In this document: in pieces, positions 13,431 through 25,400 of the stretch | How the letters are laid out: the number at the start of each line of letters is the position of its first letter | Numbering within the stretch: position 1 is the stretch's first letter | Source: Sipunculus nudus | Lineage: Eukaryota; Annelida; Sipuncula; Golfingiida; Sipunculidae | Direction: 5' to 3' | Assembly: GCA_026874595.1 (NCBI GenBank) | Contig: CM049306.1 | Coordinates: 41,666,019 to 41,730,018 of the forward strand | Length of the DNA stretch: 64,000 bases | The notes under the pieces: model-generated | The model's input: only the letters and a program-made list of their open reading frames with translations | What the model was told of the DNA's origin: nothing | Database searches by the model: none | Translations under genes and position numbers: made by a program

Positions 13431-16429
13431 CTTATTTATTTATTAAAATTGTACTTAAGGTGTGAAAAAATGCCTGTTTGTTTATGATTTTTTCATATGT
13501 TTTTCATTTTTAGATTGTAAACTTTTTTAACAAAAGTTTTTAAATCCAGAGAGGCCACCCCCCCTTTGATGAATGATTTTTAGCTCAGCTGACTAGAAGT
13601 CATCCGAGCTATAGCGATCACTCTTTGTCCGTCGTCCGTCTGTCTGTCTGTCTGTGCGTCCGTTAACCAGGCACAGATCATAACTGCTGGACTTAGAACC
13701 TTGTAACTTGGGATTCTGAGAGGTCCATAAAAAAAAAAATCCTTGGAAACCAGAAATTAGGTCTCTGTTTCCTTCGAGCTATGGGGCCCCAAAGTACCCC
13801 CCAGAAAAGTAAAAAATTTCATACAAAAACTTCATGTCTCATTAACTACTTGACTGATGGTCATGATTTTTGGCATACATATTGATCATGAGATGTTCCA
13901 TCACTTCCTGCAGACTGGTGGTGCCACCTGTATTGTTCAATTTTTTTACGAATTTTTTCCTCTATTTTTGAGACCTTTAAGGATGTTGTCATCTGTTAAC
14001 TCAGCACAAATCGTAACGACTGGACCTAGAATCTTCATTCTCCACACACTGAGAGACCTATGAAAAGTCTCCATGGAAACCAGAAATTATGTCTCTGTCA
14101 CCCATATCCTTCGAGCTATGGGGCCCCAAAATATCCCCCAGAATAGTCAAAAATTTCATACAAAAACTTAAATATCTCATTTACTGCATCACTGATGGTC
14201 ATGATTTTTGGCATACGTATTGATTATGAGATGTTTCATCAATTTCTGCAGACTGGTGGCGCCACCTGTATTTTTCGATTGTTAACGATTTTTTTCTCTA
14301 TTTTTGAGACCTTTAAAAATGTGAACATCTGTTAACAAGGCACAATTCGTAAAGACTGGACCTAGAATCCTAATTTTCGACACACTGATTGGTCCATGAA
14401 AAATCTCCTTGGAAACCAGAAGTAAGGCCTCTGTTACCCATATCCTTCGAGCTATGGGGCCCCAAAGTACCCCCCCAGAATAGTAAAAAATTTCATACAA
14501 AAACTTCAATTTCTCAATAACTGCATCACTGATGGTCATGATGTTTGGCATACATATTGATCATGAGATGTTCCATCACTTCCTGCAGACTGGTGGCGCC
14601 ACCTGTATTGTTCAATTTTTTTACGAATTTTTTCCTCTATTTTTGAGACCTTTAAGGATGCTGTCATCTGTTAACATGGCACAAATCGTAACGACTGGAC
14701 CTAGAATCTTCATTCTCCACACAATGAGAGACCTATTAAAAGTCTCCATGGAAACCAGAAATTATGTCTCTGTTACCCATATCCTTCGAGCTATGGGGCC
14801 CCAAAGAACCCCCAGAAAAGTCAAAAATTTCATACAAAATCTTCAATATCTAATTGACTGCATCACTGATGGTCATAATTTTTGGCTAAGGTATTGATCA
14901 TGAGATGTTCCATCAGTTCCTGCTGAATGGTGGCGCCACCTGTATTCGATTTTTTACGATTTTTTCCTCTATTTTTGAGACCTTTAAGGATGCTGTCATC
15001 TGTTAACTCGGCACAAATCGTAACGACTGGACCTAGAATCTTCATTCTCCACACACTGAGAGACCTATGAAAAGTCTCCATGGAAACCAGAAATTATGTC
15101 TCTGTTACCCATATCCTTCGAGCTATGGCACTCCAAAATACAGCTCAGAATAATGGAAAATTTGATACGAAAGCTGAAGTATCTGAACAGCTAATGCCGA
15201 GATCACCATAATTGTTTGCAGGGATATTGATCATGGAGTGTTTCATCAGTTTCTGCAGACTGGGTGCGCCACCTCTATTTTTTTCAAATTTTTACGAATT
15301 TTTTCTCTTTTTTTGAGACCTTTAAGGCTTTAAACTCCAATAACGCCCGCCAGGGCGCGCGTTTGTCACGGGCCTGTAGTTCAAAGGCGCCCGCCCGGGC
15401 GCGCTAAAGCCCATTTTACATACCCGTAATTGGGGCAAGTTTTGGGGGTGAAATGTCTATTGTCATCCATCATATTTGTACTTAAATGAAAGAGAAAAAC
15501 GTCAAGTGTTGTTCTAACATGTGACCAAGATCCAAACTGGCGCGAACGCAGACTTGTTGGAAAAATATAAAAATGATTGACTTTCACTCACGTGGCCTTG
15601 TTACGTGGGCCCTGGTAACATGTCGGCTGCGAGAGTAAAATCAGACTCCTACGCTAAATTCATCAGAAATCGGTAAATTACCAAATGTTGGCAATCAATC
15701 CTGGTGACAAAATCAAGTGCAGTGTGTTTACAGATTTAACTTCCGTTAAACATTTCCAAGATCATATATTAACCCCTTTTTTATTGGTTTAACTTGTGAC
15801 CAATGATCGCCGTCCGACTGACTGACGCGTCTGACAGACACCACGCACGTGATCTGCGTGACCTCCTTACTGTGTCATGTACTGGCACTGGAAAACCATT
15901 TTTAACCGATATCATATAATAAAATGAGTATTTATTTTAAATATTAACATATTTTCTTAACTAAAAATCGAAGATACTGTCATATATCATGTCGTATATA
16001 TATGTGATGTCTGACTGTTTACTAGTGATCATTTCTGTGCCAAACATTTTATGTACAATCGTAATCGGGCACAAGAACTGTCAATCATTCTAAGAGGCTT
16101 TTTGGATTGAAAATAAAATTAATACCGTCTTAAATTAGAAACAGCCAGATATTATAGAGATATAGTTAATTTTCCAGTGTAAAATATAAAGATAACTTTA
16201 TACTCCATGAAATATTGAAGTAATTATTTTTAGACGTACGTGGAACTGTACGCCTATATACACCCAGATCCTTGAATATGTAAAACAAGACAGTAAGTGA
16301 CTTATACGCTTGAACAAATATGTATTAATACGGTTTTAACACATACTGAACAGATTTTACAAATTTTTATATGTGTAGTACTTCCTTTATATGTATAGGC
16401 TACATGTGTACGTGCACGTGTGCGCGCTT

Positions 16430-16460
<31 letters not shown>

Positions 16461-19400
16461 GGCCTATGTGCGTATTATAATTTTCATTAGTGATTGATAA
16501 AAGCACCAGTAGTTGTCACTGCCAGTGAAACAGATTTTGGGCGGAGCTGCAAAACATCTTTAAATATATATGGCACATAGCAAACTAAATTTTAAAAATA
16601 TAACCTATTATTATATGAATTGAAGTAAATAATTTTTTTTTTGTAATACGTTTGCCTATAACAGGCTATTCATTGTTGTAAGGAATAGTACTGCGTTATA
16701 AATGTTTGTACCTTTTAAACATAAAATCTGATCACTAATACCAGAACTTATAACTCCTTTTTATATTTCATCCATGAAAGTTTCTCAAATCGGGTTCATT
16801 CGCCGCCTATATTCATAAAAAATACATAACGTATACCGCAGACTGCATATATATCGCATATACCGTACGTGCACCCGGTATAAACGCCGCTTTATATTGA
16901 TATCGCTCTCAAAACCCAGTCAACGCTTGCATGCATGGCCCAGGGATTAAATATGGAAAATGTGTCGTGGTCATGATAATCCTTTAAAGTCATACGGCGG
17001 AGTCAGTCTCAGTCATGATACATGCAAGAAAATGAATAAAATGCATTCGCCAATCTTAAATTAGAAGCTATAGCGTATATATATAGTGACGGTGACACAG
17101 TGAAAGTAAAATATTAAGACCAAAGATGCGGACTTTCGATATGCATGCGCATGGTATATTCAAAATGACGATCGAGAAATCATGCAGGTGGACAAATTAG
17201 ACTGAAATCTAATTGTACCTTTCCATTGCTGTAAAATAAGATTTAAAAGACGCAGGTATACAAATATATCTATATTGCAAAATGTTTGATGGCTTTGTCT
17301 CAAACTTGCCCCTTTCGAAGACCTAAAATACCACAGGGTGTCGGCTTCTATTTTTACCCACCGACCTTGTCATTTTCACGTTTGATTGACAGTTTTATTA
17401 GCACAAGGAAATTTTCCTATCACACAGAAGATTTTAGCGGAAAGACAGCACACAACATGTGGCCAACCAGACGGGGATTCGGAGTGAAAATTACTAATTT
17501 AAATTGGCATCAATTACATTAATCATCAAAGGATAATGACATCATTTACAATGTTCGGGAACCGAACGACATGTATAATTGCCAGGTGTAGGTCATGGTC
17601 CGCGTCTCTACAGCTGACGGGACTGGTGAATACAAAATAAATAAATAAACAAACACCCAAGAGATCATAACTTATTAGAAGTTTTTGGAACATTCCAGGT
17701 GCTTCTTAAGAATTATTGAATTGTTGCTGCATATTGTTTTATAATTAACTGGAACTCCGCCTCTCCGTGAAATCACCATGCACCTTGCAGCCTGGGGAGA
17801 CCGCATGCTTTCCTGCTAAAGCTGAAGTTTTATCAGCAGTGCATGATTTCTGACTATATGAGGGCCTAAATGTACAAAGTTGCATACGGAGGTTACCAGA
17901 TTAGCTATATGATTTGAAGTTAGGTCTCGTGTATACATCTAGTTAACCAAGGAATTGTGCATCTCAAAATTATAAAATAAATTTCCTACTTTTCTTCAAG
18001 TGAAGTTGAATTAAATAAATGTAATTATATATTATATTTCCATTTTATATTAATTTCATATGACGTAATTATGCTTCATTTAAATGTCACTGAAATAAAG
18101 TGCAAATTGAAGACCTGGATAAGTAAGTGCATGAAGATATGTAAGCCTACGTGCAATTTTCCTCTAAGATACCAGAATGTACTGCTATGAAATCATAGTA
18201 ACTAGGCATGATTTTGATAAGCATTGTTGGACTTACCTAGGCCTATATATTTGAATAACTTAACATACATTAAAATGTACTGTGAAAACATGTTTCTTTG
18301 GTGTTACTTCACAGTTTAGTATCGTTTTCTCACGTTTATAAACTTTGGTATTATGTGCATTATCCCCAATAGCACATTTTAAAAACACCTTTTCAACAAT
18401 AAAAAATATTGATTTTCCGTTATTTTATATTCTTGTTAATAACGATTTGTTTACATTAATGTGCATAGGCCTATTTATTATATATATGTAATAAATTATT
18501 GTTCCACTAGTACTACCAGTGTTTTCATTGTTTCTGATCCCTGCGGGAAAGAATCGATTCTAATGCATACATATTGCATGACGTGAGAGGATGTTTCCAG
18601 GTAACTCCCCCCACCACCCCCACAAAAAAAAAAGAATAATCAGACCGCCAGTCGGCACAGCATCTCATGATGCTTCTTATAATAAACACGCCAGACTCAG
18701 TCACGTGAACCATGTCCATTTAAAAGACTTTACAAAATAAACACGCCAGACCCAGTCACGTGAACCTTGCTGATGTAAAAGTAGATACGATTGGGTGAGA
18801 AAAGTTTGCAGCGTCAGTGCGTCACCGCTGGCTGAGGGATGACGCGGTAAAATTGGACCGTTCAGGAAAAAAACCCAAACAGACGTGTCGTCTTGCATCT
18901 TAATTGTCCAGTAAATGTTTTATTTATTTTTATTTTTCCGTTATATTTACTAGATAGGATAATTCTGTGACTAAAGTCTGCAAAACCGCCTCGTTAATGT
19001 ACCTTGTGTGCTACATATTGCTAAATTCACTCATTATCGCTCAATCACCGTCAGCCGCGGAGGGGCGGTTACTTCAAAAGAAATTGCATGGATACCCTCA
19101 ATTAAGAAAATAAGAGTTTTCACAAGTGCAAGACATATTTGTTTTGATTTTTTATTTCAAATTTTAGTACATTCGCACTGTTTCGAATGGGAAAGATTTG
19201 GATATATCAACGTTTATTTAGGCTAATCGTTGATCGAACCAAGTGCACACCTGTTTACCTGTCGCACCTGGATTTTTACAAGTGCAGATAAACGCGACAG
19301 ACCAACTAAACAGCAATTTTATTATTGCATGAAATGTTAACAAACAGGGTAGACACATTTTTCCAGATTTTATTCTAAAATCAGTCGGCGATTTGTTTTT

Positions 19401-22400
19401 GCCTGCACATGTAAAAATATATTAATTTGACATAAAAAGGTATATTACAGGTAACCAGATAATTAGTGCATTTCACACCCATAAATTATATATTTTGCAC
19501 ATTGGACAAAAGTAAATAGTTTTTATTGCAATGTCCCTTATAACAAGTATAATATATAATTTAAATTAAAAAAATGAGAATTTACCTTTATTTACCTGAT
19601 CTTACCTGTGCAGGTGAGTAAACTTTTACAGGTAGAAATTGGCAAAATTGAAATCCACAAGTCTCGTGGCTGTGCAGTTAATTAAAAGATAGTTTCTGCA
19701 TATTGTTTTAACTCCTTCAAAAATTTCCTCTCCACTTTTAAAATAAAAAGTTGTCTTTATATTCTGTACTTACAAAGGTAATTAAATCTGTTTAAGATTA
19801 AAGGTATCATTTCAGGTAACCCAATGATTAGTGCAGTTAGTACCTATAATTCATAAATTTTACACATGGCACTCAAAATTAAGTTGTATGTTTTTTTTCT
19901 CCCTTATTACATGTATAAAATATATACTTCATTAAAAAAATAATTTACCTGTATTTACCTGAACTCACCTGTACAGGTGAGTATGTTTTTATGTGTAACC
20001 GTAACCAAAATTATCAATTTATGTTTTACATGTCTGAAAAATCAAAATATAATGGTTTTACACAGTTGACATTTGTTTATCCATATTCTTCTCAGCCACT
20101 TTTCAGCATGATTTTGTCACTGCCACAGGTAATTAGATCAGTTGAAGAACAAAGGTACTATTCACATAGGTAACTTAATTACTGTATTAAAAGCACCTGT
20201 TCTTATATCAAAATGAATTATACAGTCCATAAATAGAGAAGGTATTAATTTATAGTAACTATATTGATGAACAAGGTGTTTGCTAACATATTCAGAAAAA
20301 AAATAATTTACCTTTACTTACCTGTACAGGTAAACATATGTGTTATATGTTAATAATCATAGAATGTGCTCTTTGGGTCAGCAAGCTTTTCAGGTGAAAA
20401 ATATTTGATTTCCACAGAAAAATCCAATTTACTTGCACATGCTGGTTCATTGGTGGTTCCCTTTCCAGTATTAAACCAAATCATTTACCTTTTTCTTACC
20501 TTTAATTAATAATTACCTTAGAGTGAAAAAAAATCCTTACATTTCCCTTTTTTAATCAAAGGGTTAATGGGTTACCTGAACAGGATGAAAGGGGTCATTT
20601 TGGTGATATACCAGTGAGTGGAAATACAGTTAGTACAGATTTACCTGTTTTTACCTGTATATACCTTAGTTACATACATATCAAACCAGGTATATAGAAA
20701 ATAAATAAAATAACATGATGGACATATACCTGACAGTAAAAGCTGAAAATTTCACAAAGAAACCTTTAACGGTTACTGAGTTAATGTCTCTTATATAGAT
20801 TCATGTCAAAATGTGGAAAAAATGCAAAATAAATCTGAACAGTAGGAGTGTGACAATCCACAGGCTAATCTGAACAGTAAAGGGTTAAAGATGTGGTTAT
20901 CTGTCAAAAGGGTACAAATCGCAACAACTGGACCTAGAATCTTCATTCTTGTCATGCAAGGAGGCCCATGAAAAGTGCCTGTGGAAACCTGAAATTAGGT
21001 CTCTGTTACCCATATTCTTTAAGCTGTATGGCTCTCAAATACCCCCCAGAATAATGTAGAATTTGATACAAAAATTGCAGTATCTCAATAACTACAACAC
21101 TGATAGTCATGATTTTCGGCATACATATTGATCATGAGCTGTTCCATCAGTTTCTGCAGACTGGGTGCGCCATCTCAATTTTTTCAAATTTTTACGAATT
21201 TTGTCTCTTTTTTTGAGACCTTTAAAGATGTGGTTATCTGTCAAAAGGGTACAAATCGCAACAACTGGACATAGAATCTTCATTCTTGTCGTGCAAGGTG
21301 GCCCATGAAAAGTGCCTATGGAAACTTGAAATTGGGTCTCTGTTACCCATATCCTTCAAGCTATAGGACTCCGAAGTATCCCTCAGAATTATGGACAATC
21401 TGATACAAAAGCTGAAGTATCTGAACAACTAAGGCGGAGATCACCATGATTCTTTGCATGGATATTGACCATTAAGTGTTTTTATTAGTTTCTGCAGACT
21501 GGTGGAGCCATCTGTATTTTTGTATCCGCCAAAACGAAGTTTTGCGGATACTATGATTTTGACCGGGTTCCTCCGCCGCTGCCACGTTCATTTCCAGAGA
21601 GCTCCTCTGAGACTAATTGACCGATTTTTCCTAAACTTTCACCAATAATCCGGTCACATGTGTACTGGTGCCTAAACAATTCGCGTTGACCTCTGACCTT
21701 TCCACTATATCCAGCGTCCATTTGTGCGTCTGTTTCCACACATAAACCCTCATATCTTGGGAACCGTTTGACTGATCAGGAAATAAAATTTATACAAATG
21801 TAGCCCTTGGATTGCTTTTTAAATACATTAAAAATGGTGGCTCCACCTGTAACCATGTTCGCACAGTGTCCATCTGTTCATCTGCCTTGGGTTAAAATAC
21901 TCATATCTCTGCAGTGAATTGACTAATTCACCTGAAATTCGTCATGCCTATACATCCTGGATAGCTTTCTTGATTTTATGACAGGTGGCACCACCTACAA
22001 TCACGTTCACGCTGATGACATCCAAGCTCATATCCTGGGAACTGTTTGACCTATCAGGAAATAAAATTTATACAAATGTAGCCCTTGGATAGCTCTATAA
22101 CATACACAAAAAATGGTGGCGCCACCTGTAACCATGTTTGCACAGTGTCCATCTGTTCATCTGCCTTGGGTTAAAATCACTCATATCTCTGCAGTTAATT
22201 GATTAATTCACCTGAAATTCGGCATGCATATACATCCAGGATAGCTTTCTTGATTTTAGGACAGGTGGCGCCACCTACATTCACTTTTACGCTGCAGACA
22301 TCCAAGCTCATATCTCAGGAACCACTTGACCGATTGGGCCAAAATTGTGCATGTGTTTAGATCTCACATAGGTCTTTATCATACACAAAACTGGAGGGGC

Positions 22401-25400
22401 CACCTGCAACCATTTTTGCACACGTTCACGCTGATGACATCCAAGCTCATATCCTGGGAACCGTTTGACCAATCAGGAAATAAAATTTATACAATTGTAG
22501 CCCTTGGATAGCTCTATAACATACACAAAAAATGGTGGCGCCACCTGTAACCATTTTTGCACAGCGTCTGTCTGTTTGTCTGCCGTGGGCTAAAATTACT
22601 CATTTCTCTGTAGTGGTTTGACATAACTGCCTAAAATTTTGCAGGTTTATACATCCTGGACAGCTTTCTTGATTTTATGACAGGTGGCGCCACCTACATT
22701 CTAGTTAACGCTGCACACATCCAAGCTCATATCTTAGGAACCACTTGACCGATTGGGCCAAAATTATGCATGTGTTTAGATCTCACATAGGTCTTTATCA
22801 TACACAAAACTGGAGGGGCCACATGCAACCATTTTTGCACAGCGTCTGTCTGTTTGTCTGCCGTGGGCTAAAATCACTCATATACATGTAGTGGTTTGAC
22901 TTTTCTGCCTAAAATTTTGTATACGTATACAACTTGGACAGCTTTCTGGATTTGTGGTAGGTGGCACAACCTACATACACATTTAGGCTGCAGACATCCA
23001 TGCTAATATGCAACATACCTCACTCTATTTCCCCTTGCCACTCAATCCATGCCTCACTTCACCCGTTCCACTCTGATTTTTGCGGATACACGTAGTCACT
23101 TGTCGGCTACCCATATTCTAGTTTTTAAAGTTTACACATTTTTAGCTCAGCTGACTATAAGTCATCTGAGCTATAGTCGTGGTCCATTGTCCGTCGTCCG
23201 TCCGTCCGTCCGTCCGTCCGTAGATGTGGCACGTTTTGAAACCGTAAGACCTAGGAATCCAAAATTCGGCATAATGTTAGATGTCCCCAAGATCTCCTAC
23301 CAAGCCGAAAACTGGGTGTTTGCAACTTCGTTCCTTTGAGAAATTAAGGAAAAACCTCAATTTTTTATTAAAAACCTATTTTCACACTTCAGGACTGCCT
23401 AATATCAAAACCACTCATCTGTTTTACCTCATAATTACCATAAATATTCCTCTATATAGTTCCTATGTACATGCCAGAAATTATGTCTGTATTATTTAAT
23501 TTAAAAAAGTTATGGGCCCAAACATAATGCATTTTGTAAAAAATCAGAAAAGATATTTGATCACTTAACACAAAAAATGTTAATGCTATGGACCTTTTTT
23601 CCAGTAATATAACTTTAATTAATCAAAATTAAATTGTATACCCAAAATTAGATGAAAATCTTTTAAATTTTTTAAAATATTAATAAAAATAAAAAATTGG
23701 TACCTTAAATTTTGCCCAACTTTGACCATGGCACATTTTTTTCCTGTAAGTACTGTGGATTTAATTTTCACAGCATGTTTTTGTTAGCATTTCAACTGTT
23801 AACACAAAAAATTTGAAACCAGATGATCAAAAACTGTAGATTTTAATCAAGTTTTCAAGCAACATGTAACATATTGTTTACATCAAGCTAGTGTTATGCA
23901 GTTTGCAAGAGTTCAGCTCCTCAGCTTCAGCTCTAAGTTCCTTAAATTCAGCATACAGTTAGATGTCTCCAAAATGCTTTACCATGCCAAGAATTTGGTC
24001 ACTAGGACATTCGAGATATTAATGAAAAACTTCATTTTTCCATTAAAAACCCATTGTTACACTTCATGCCTAATATCAAAACCACTGATCTGACTTTAAT
24101 CATAAATAATATACATATTTTTCATTCTCTATGCACATGCCAGAATGATGTCAGTATTGTGTAATTGTTTTAAGTTATGGGCCCAAACATAATGCACTTT
24201 GTAAAAAATCAAGAAATATATTTACTCCCTTAACAAGAGCATTGCTGAAGCTAGAGATTTTTTTGTCAGGGATGTAACATTATTTAATCAAGATTCAATT
24301 GAATACCCAAAATTAGTTCTGAATTTTTCAAATTTTATTTAGTATAAATATAAAATTAGTACCTTAAATATTGCCCAACTGTGACCATGGCACATTTGTT
24401 TCCCGTGAGCACTGTTGATATAATTTTCATATCATGCACACATAAGCATTTCAGCTTTTTAGTTTAGAAAGCTAAAAAGAAATTGGCCAAAAATTGTAGC
24501 TTTTATTAATGTTTTTTATGAGACCCTGTCAGACTTTGGCTCTCTCCAGCCCCTCTTGAGTCACCTGTATGTTGACCTTGTTGACCTTTCATCAAATTAT
24601 GCACGCTTGAGGCGAGGCATACATGGAATCCAGGCAGCTTATGGCAAGCCACAGTTGATCCAGGTGTCAAACCCAACTCATCTAGTAGTTTTAACCAAGA
24701 ACATAACAAAAAACAATAAATTAATAAATTTTTATTGGTTTTTAATAACAAATTAAAGAAAAATAGAAAAGGAATTTGTTAGTTTATAATGACAGGAAAT
24801 TAACTTGCAGTTACTGATGATATAAGAATCTTGTATCGATGGGTAGAATGTCACATATTCCAAATAACACCATGCAGTCACCTATGGCATTTTTCAGTTC
24901 AATTTTAATGATAAAGAAGTAAATCATATTATTCATTACTTATCATTAGGGATCATATGAAGGAAATTAGACAAAGATGCAGTTGATAATATTAATCTAG
25001 ATTCCTGCTGTGTCTAGTGTGTACAATGATGTGAAATTAGTCCAAAATGAATTTTTTACAGTTATTTTTTAATATAAATAAAAGCCATAAAACCAGGTAC
25101 TTATGATCATTATTTAAATGTGTGAATTTTGTATATTCTGGATTCTCAACATCATTGTTTGGTGAAAACTGAATAAATTCCAGACATGGTGCAAATACTT
25201 TGTAATTGTATTTAAATATGAATATGATTTTGTACTCCATTATAAAATTTCTTGCATAAAGAATGGGAATTCAGGTAAAAATGAAAATATATGAATACTC
25301 GTGCAAATACTTTTAAAATGTATTCATGAATGCATTCATGAATATATTCTTTAATATTATTTTAATAATCATATCAGTTATATTTCATTTTAAAAAATCA

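Larger units (their letters stand above)
15326..20884. mobile_element. 5.56-kb insertion at TTAA (piggyBac-like, non-autonomous)
   Basis: The 337-bp repeat stops at GAGACCTTTAA and resumes as TTAAAGATGTGG. Removing 15326-20884 plus one TTAA rebuilds GAGACCTTTAAAGATGTGG, which is the uninterrupted sequence of the next unit (21215-21233). TTAA duplication with precise insertion is the mark of piggyBac transposons. Ends read GGCTTTAAAC (left) and, inverted from the right, CCCTTTACTG, so terminal similarity is short. No open frame longer than about 78 codons and no transposase seen. It could also be a compound of several elements. Confidence 0.7.

Noticed and set aside
16433-16460. TG/TA run as a regulatory Z-DNA element
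   Set aside because: A short simple repeat inside a transposon-like insertion; no evidence for a role.
23189-23220. GTCC repeat considered as a CRISPR-like or satellite array
   Set aside because: It is a simple tetranucleotide microsatellite near the 5' end of a transposable element; no spacers.
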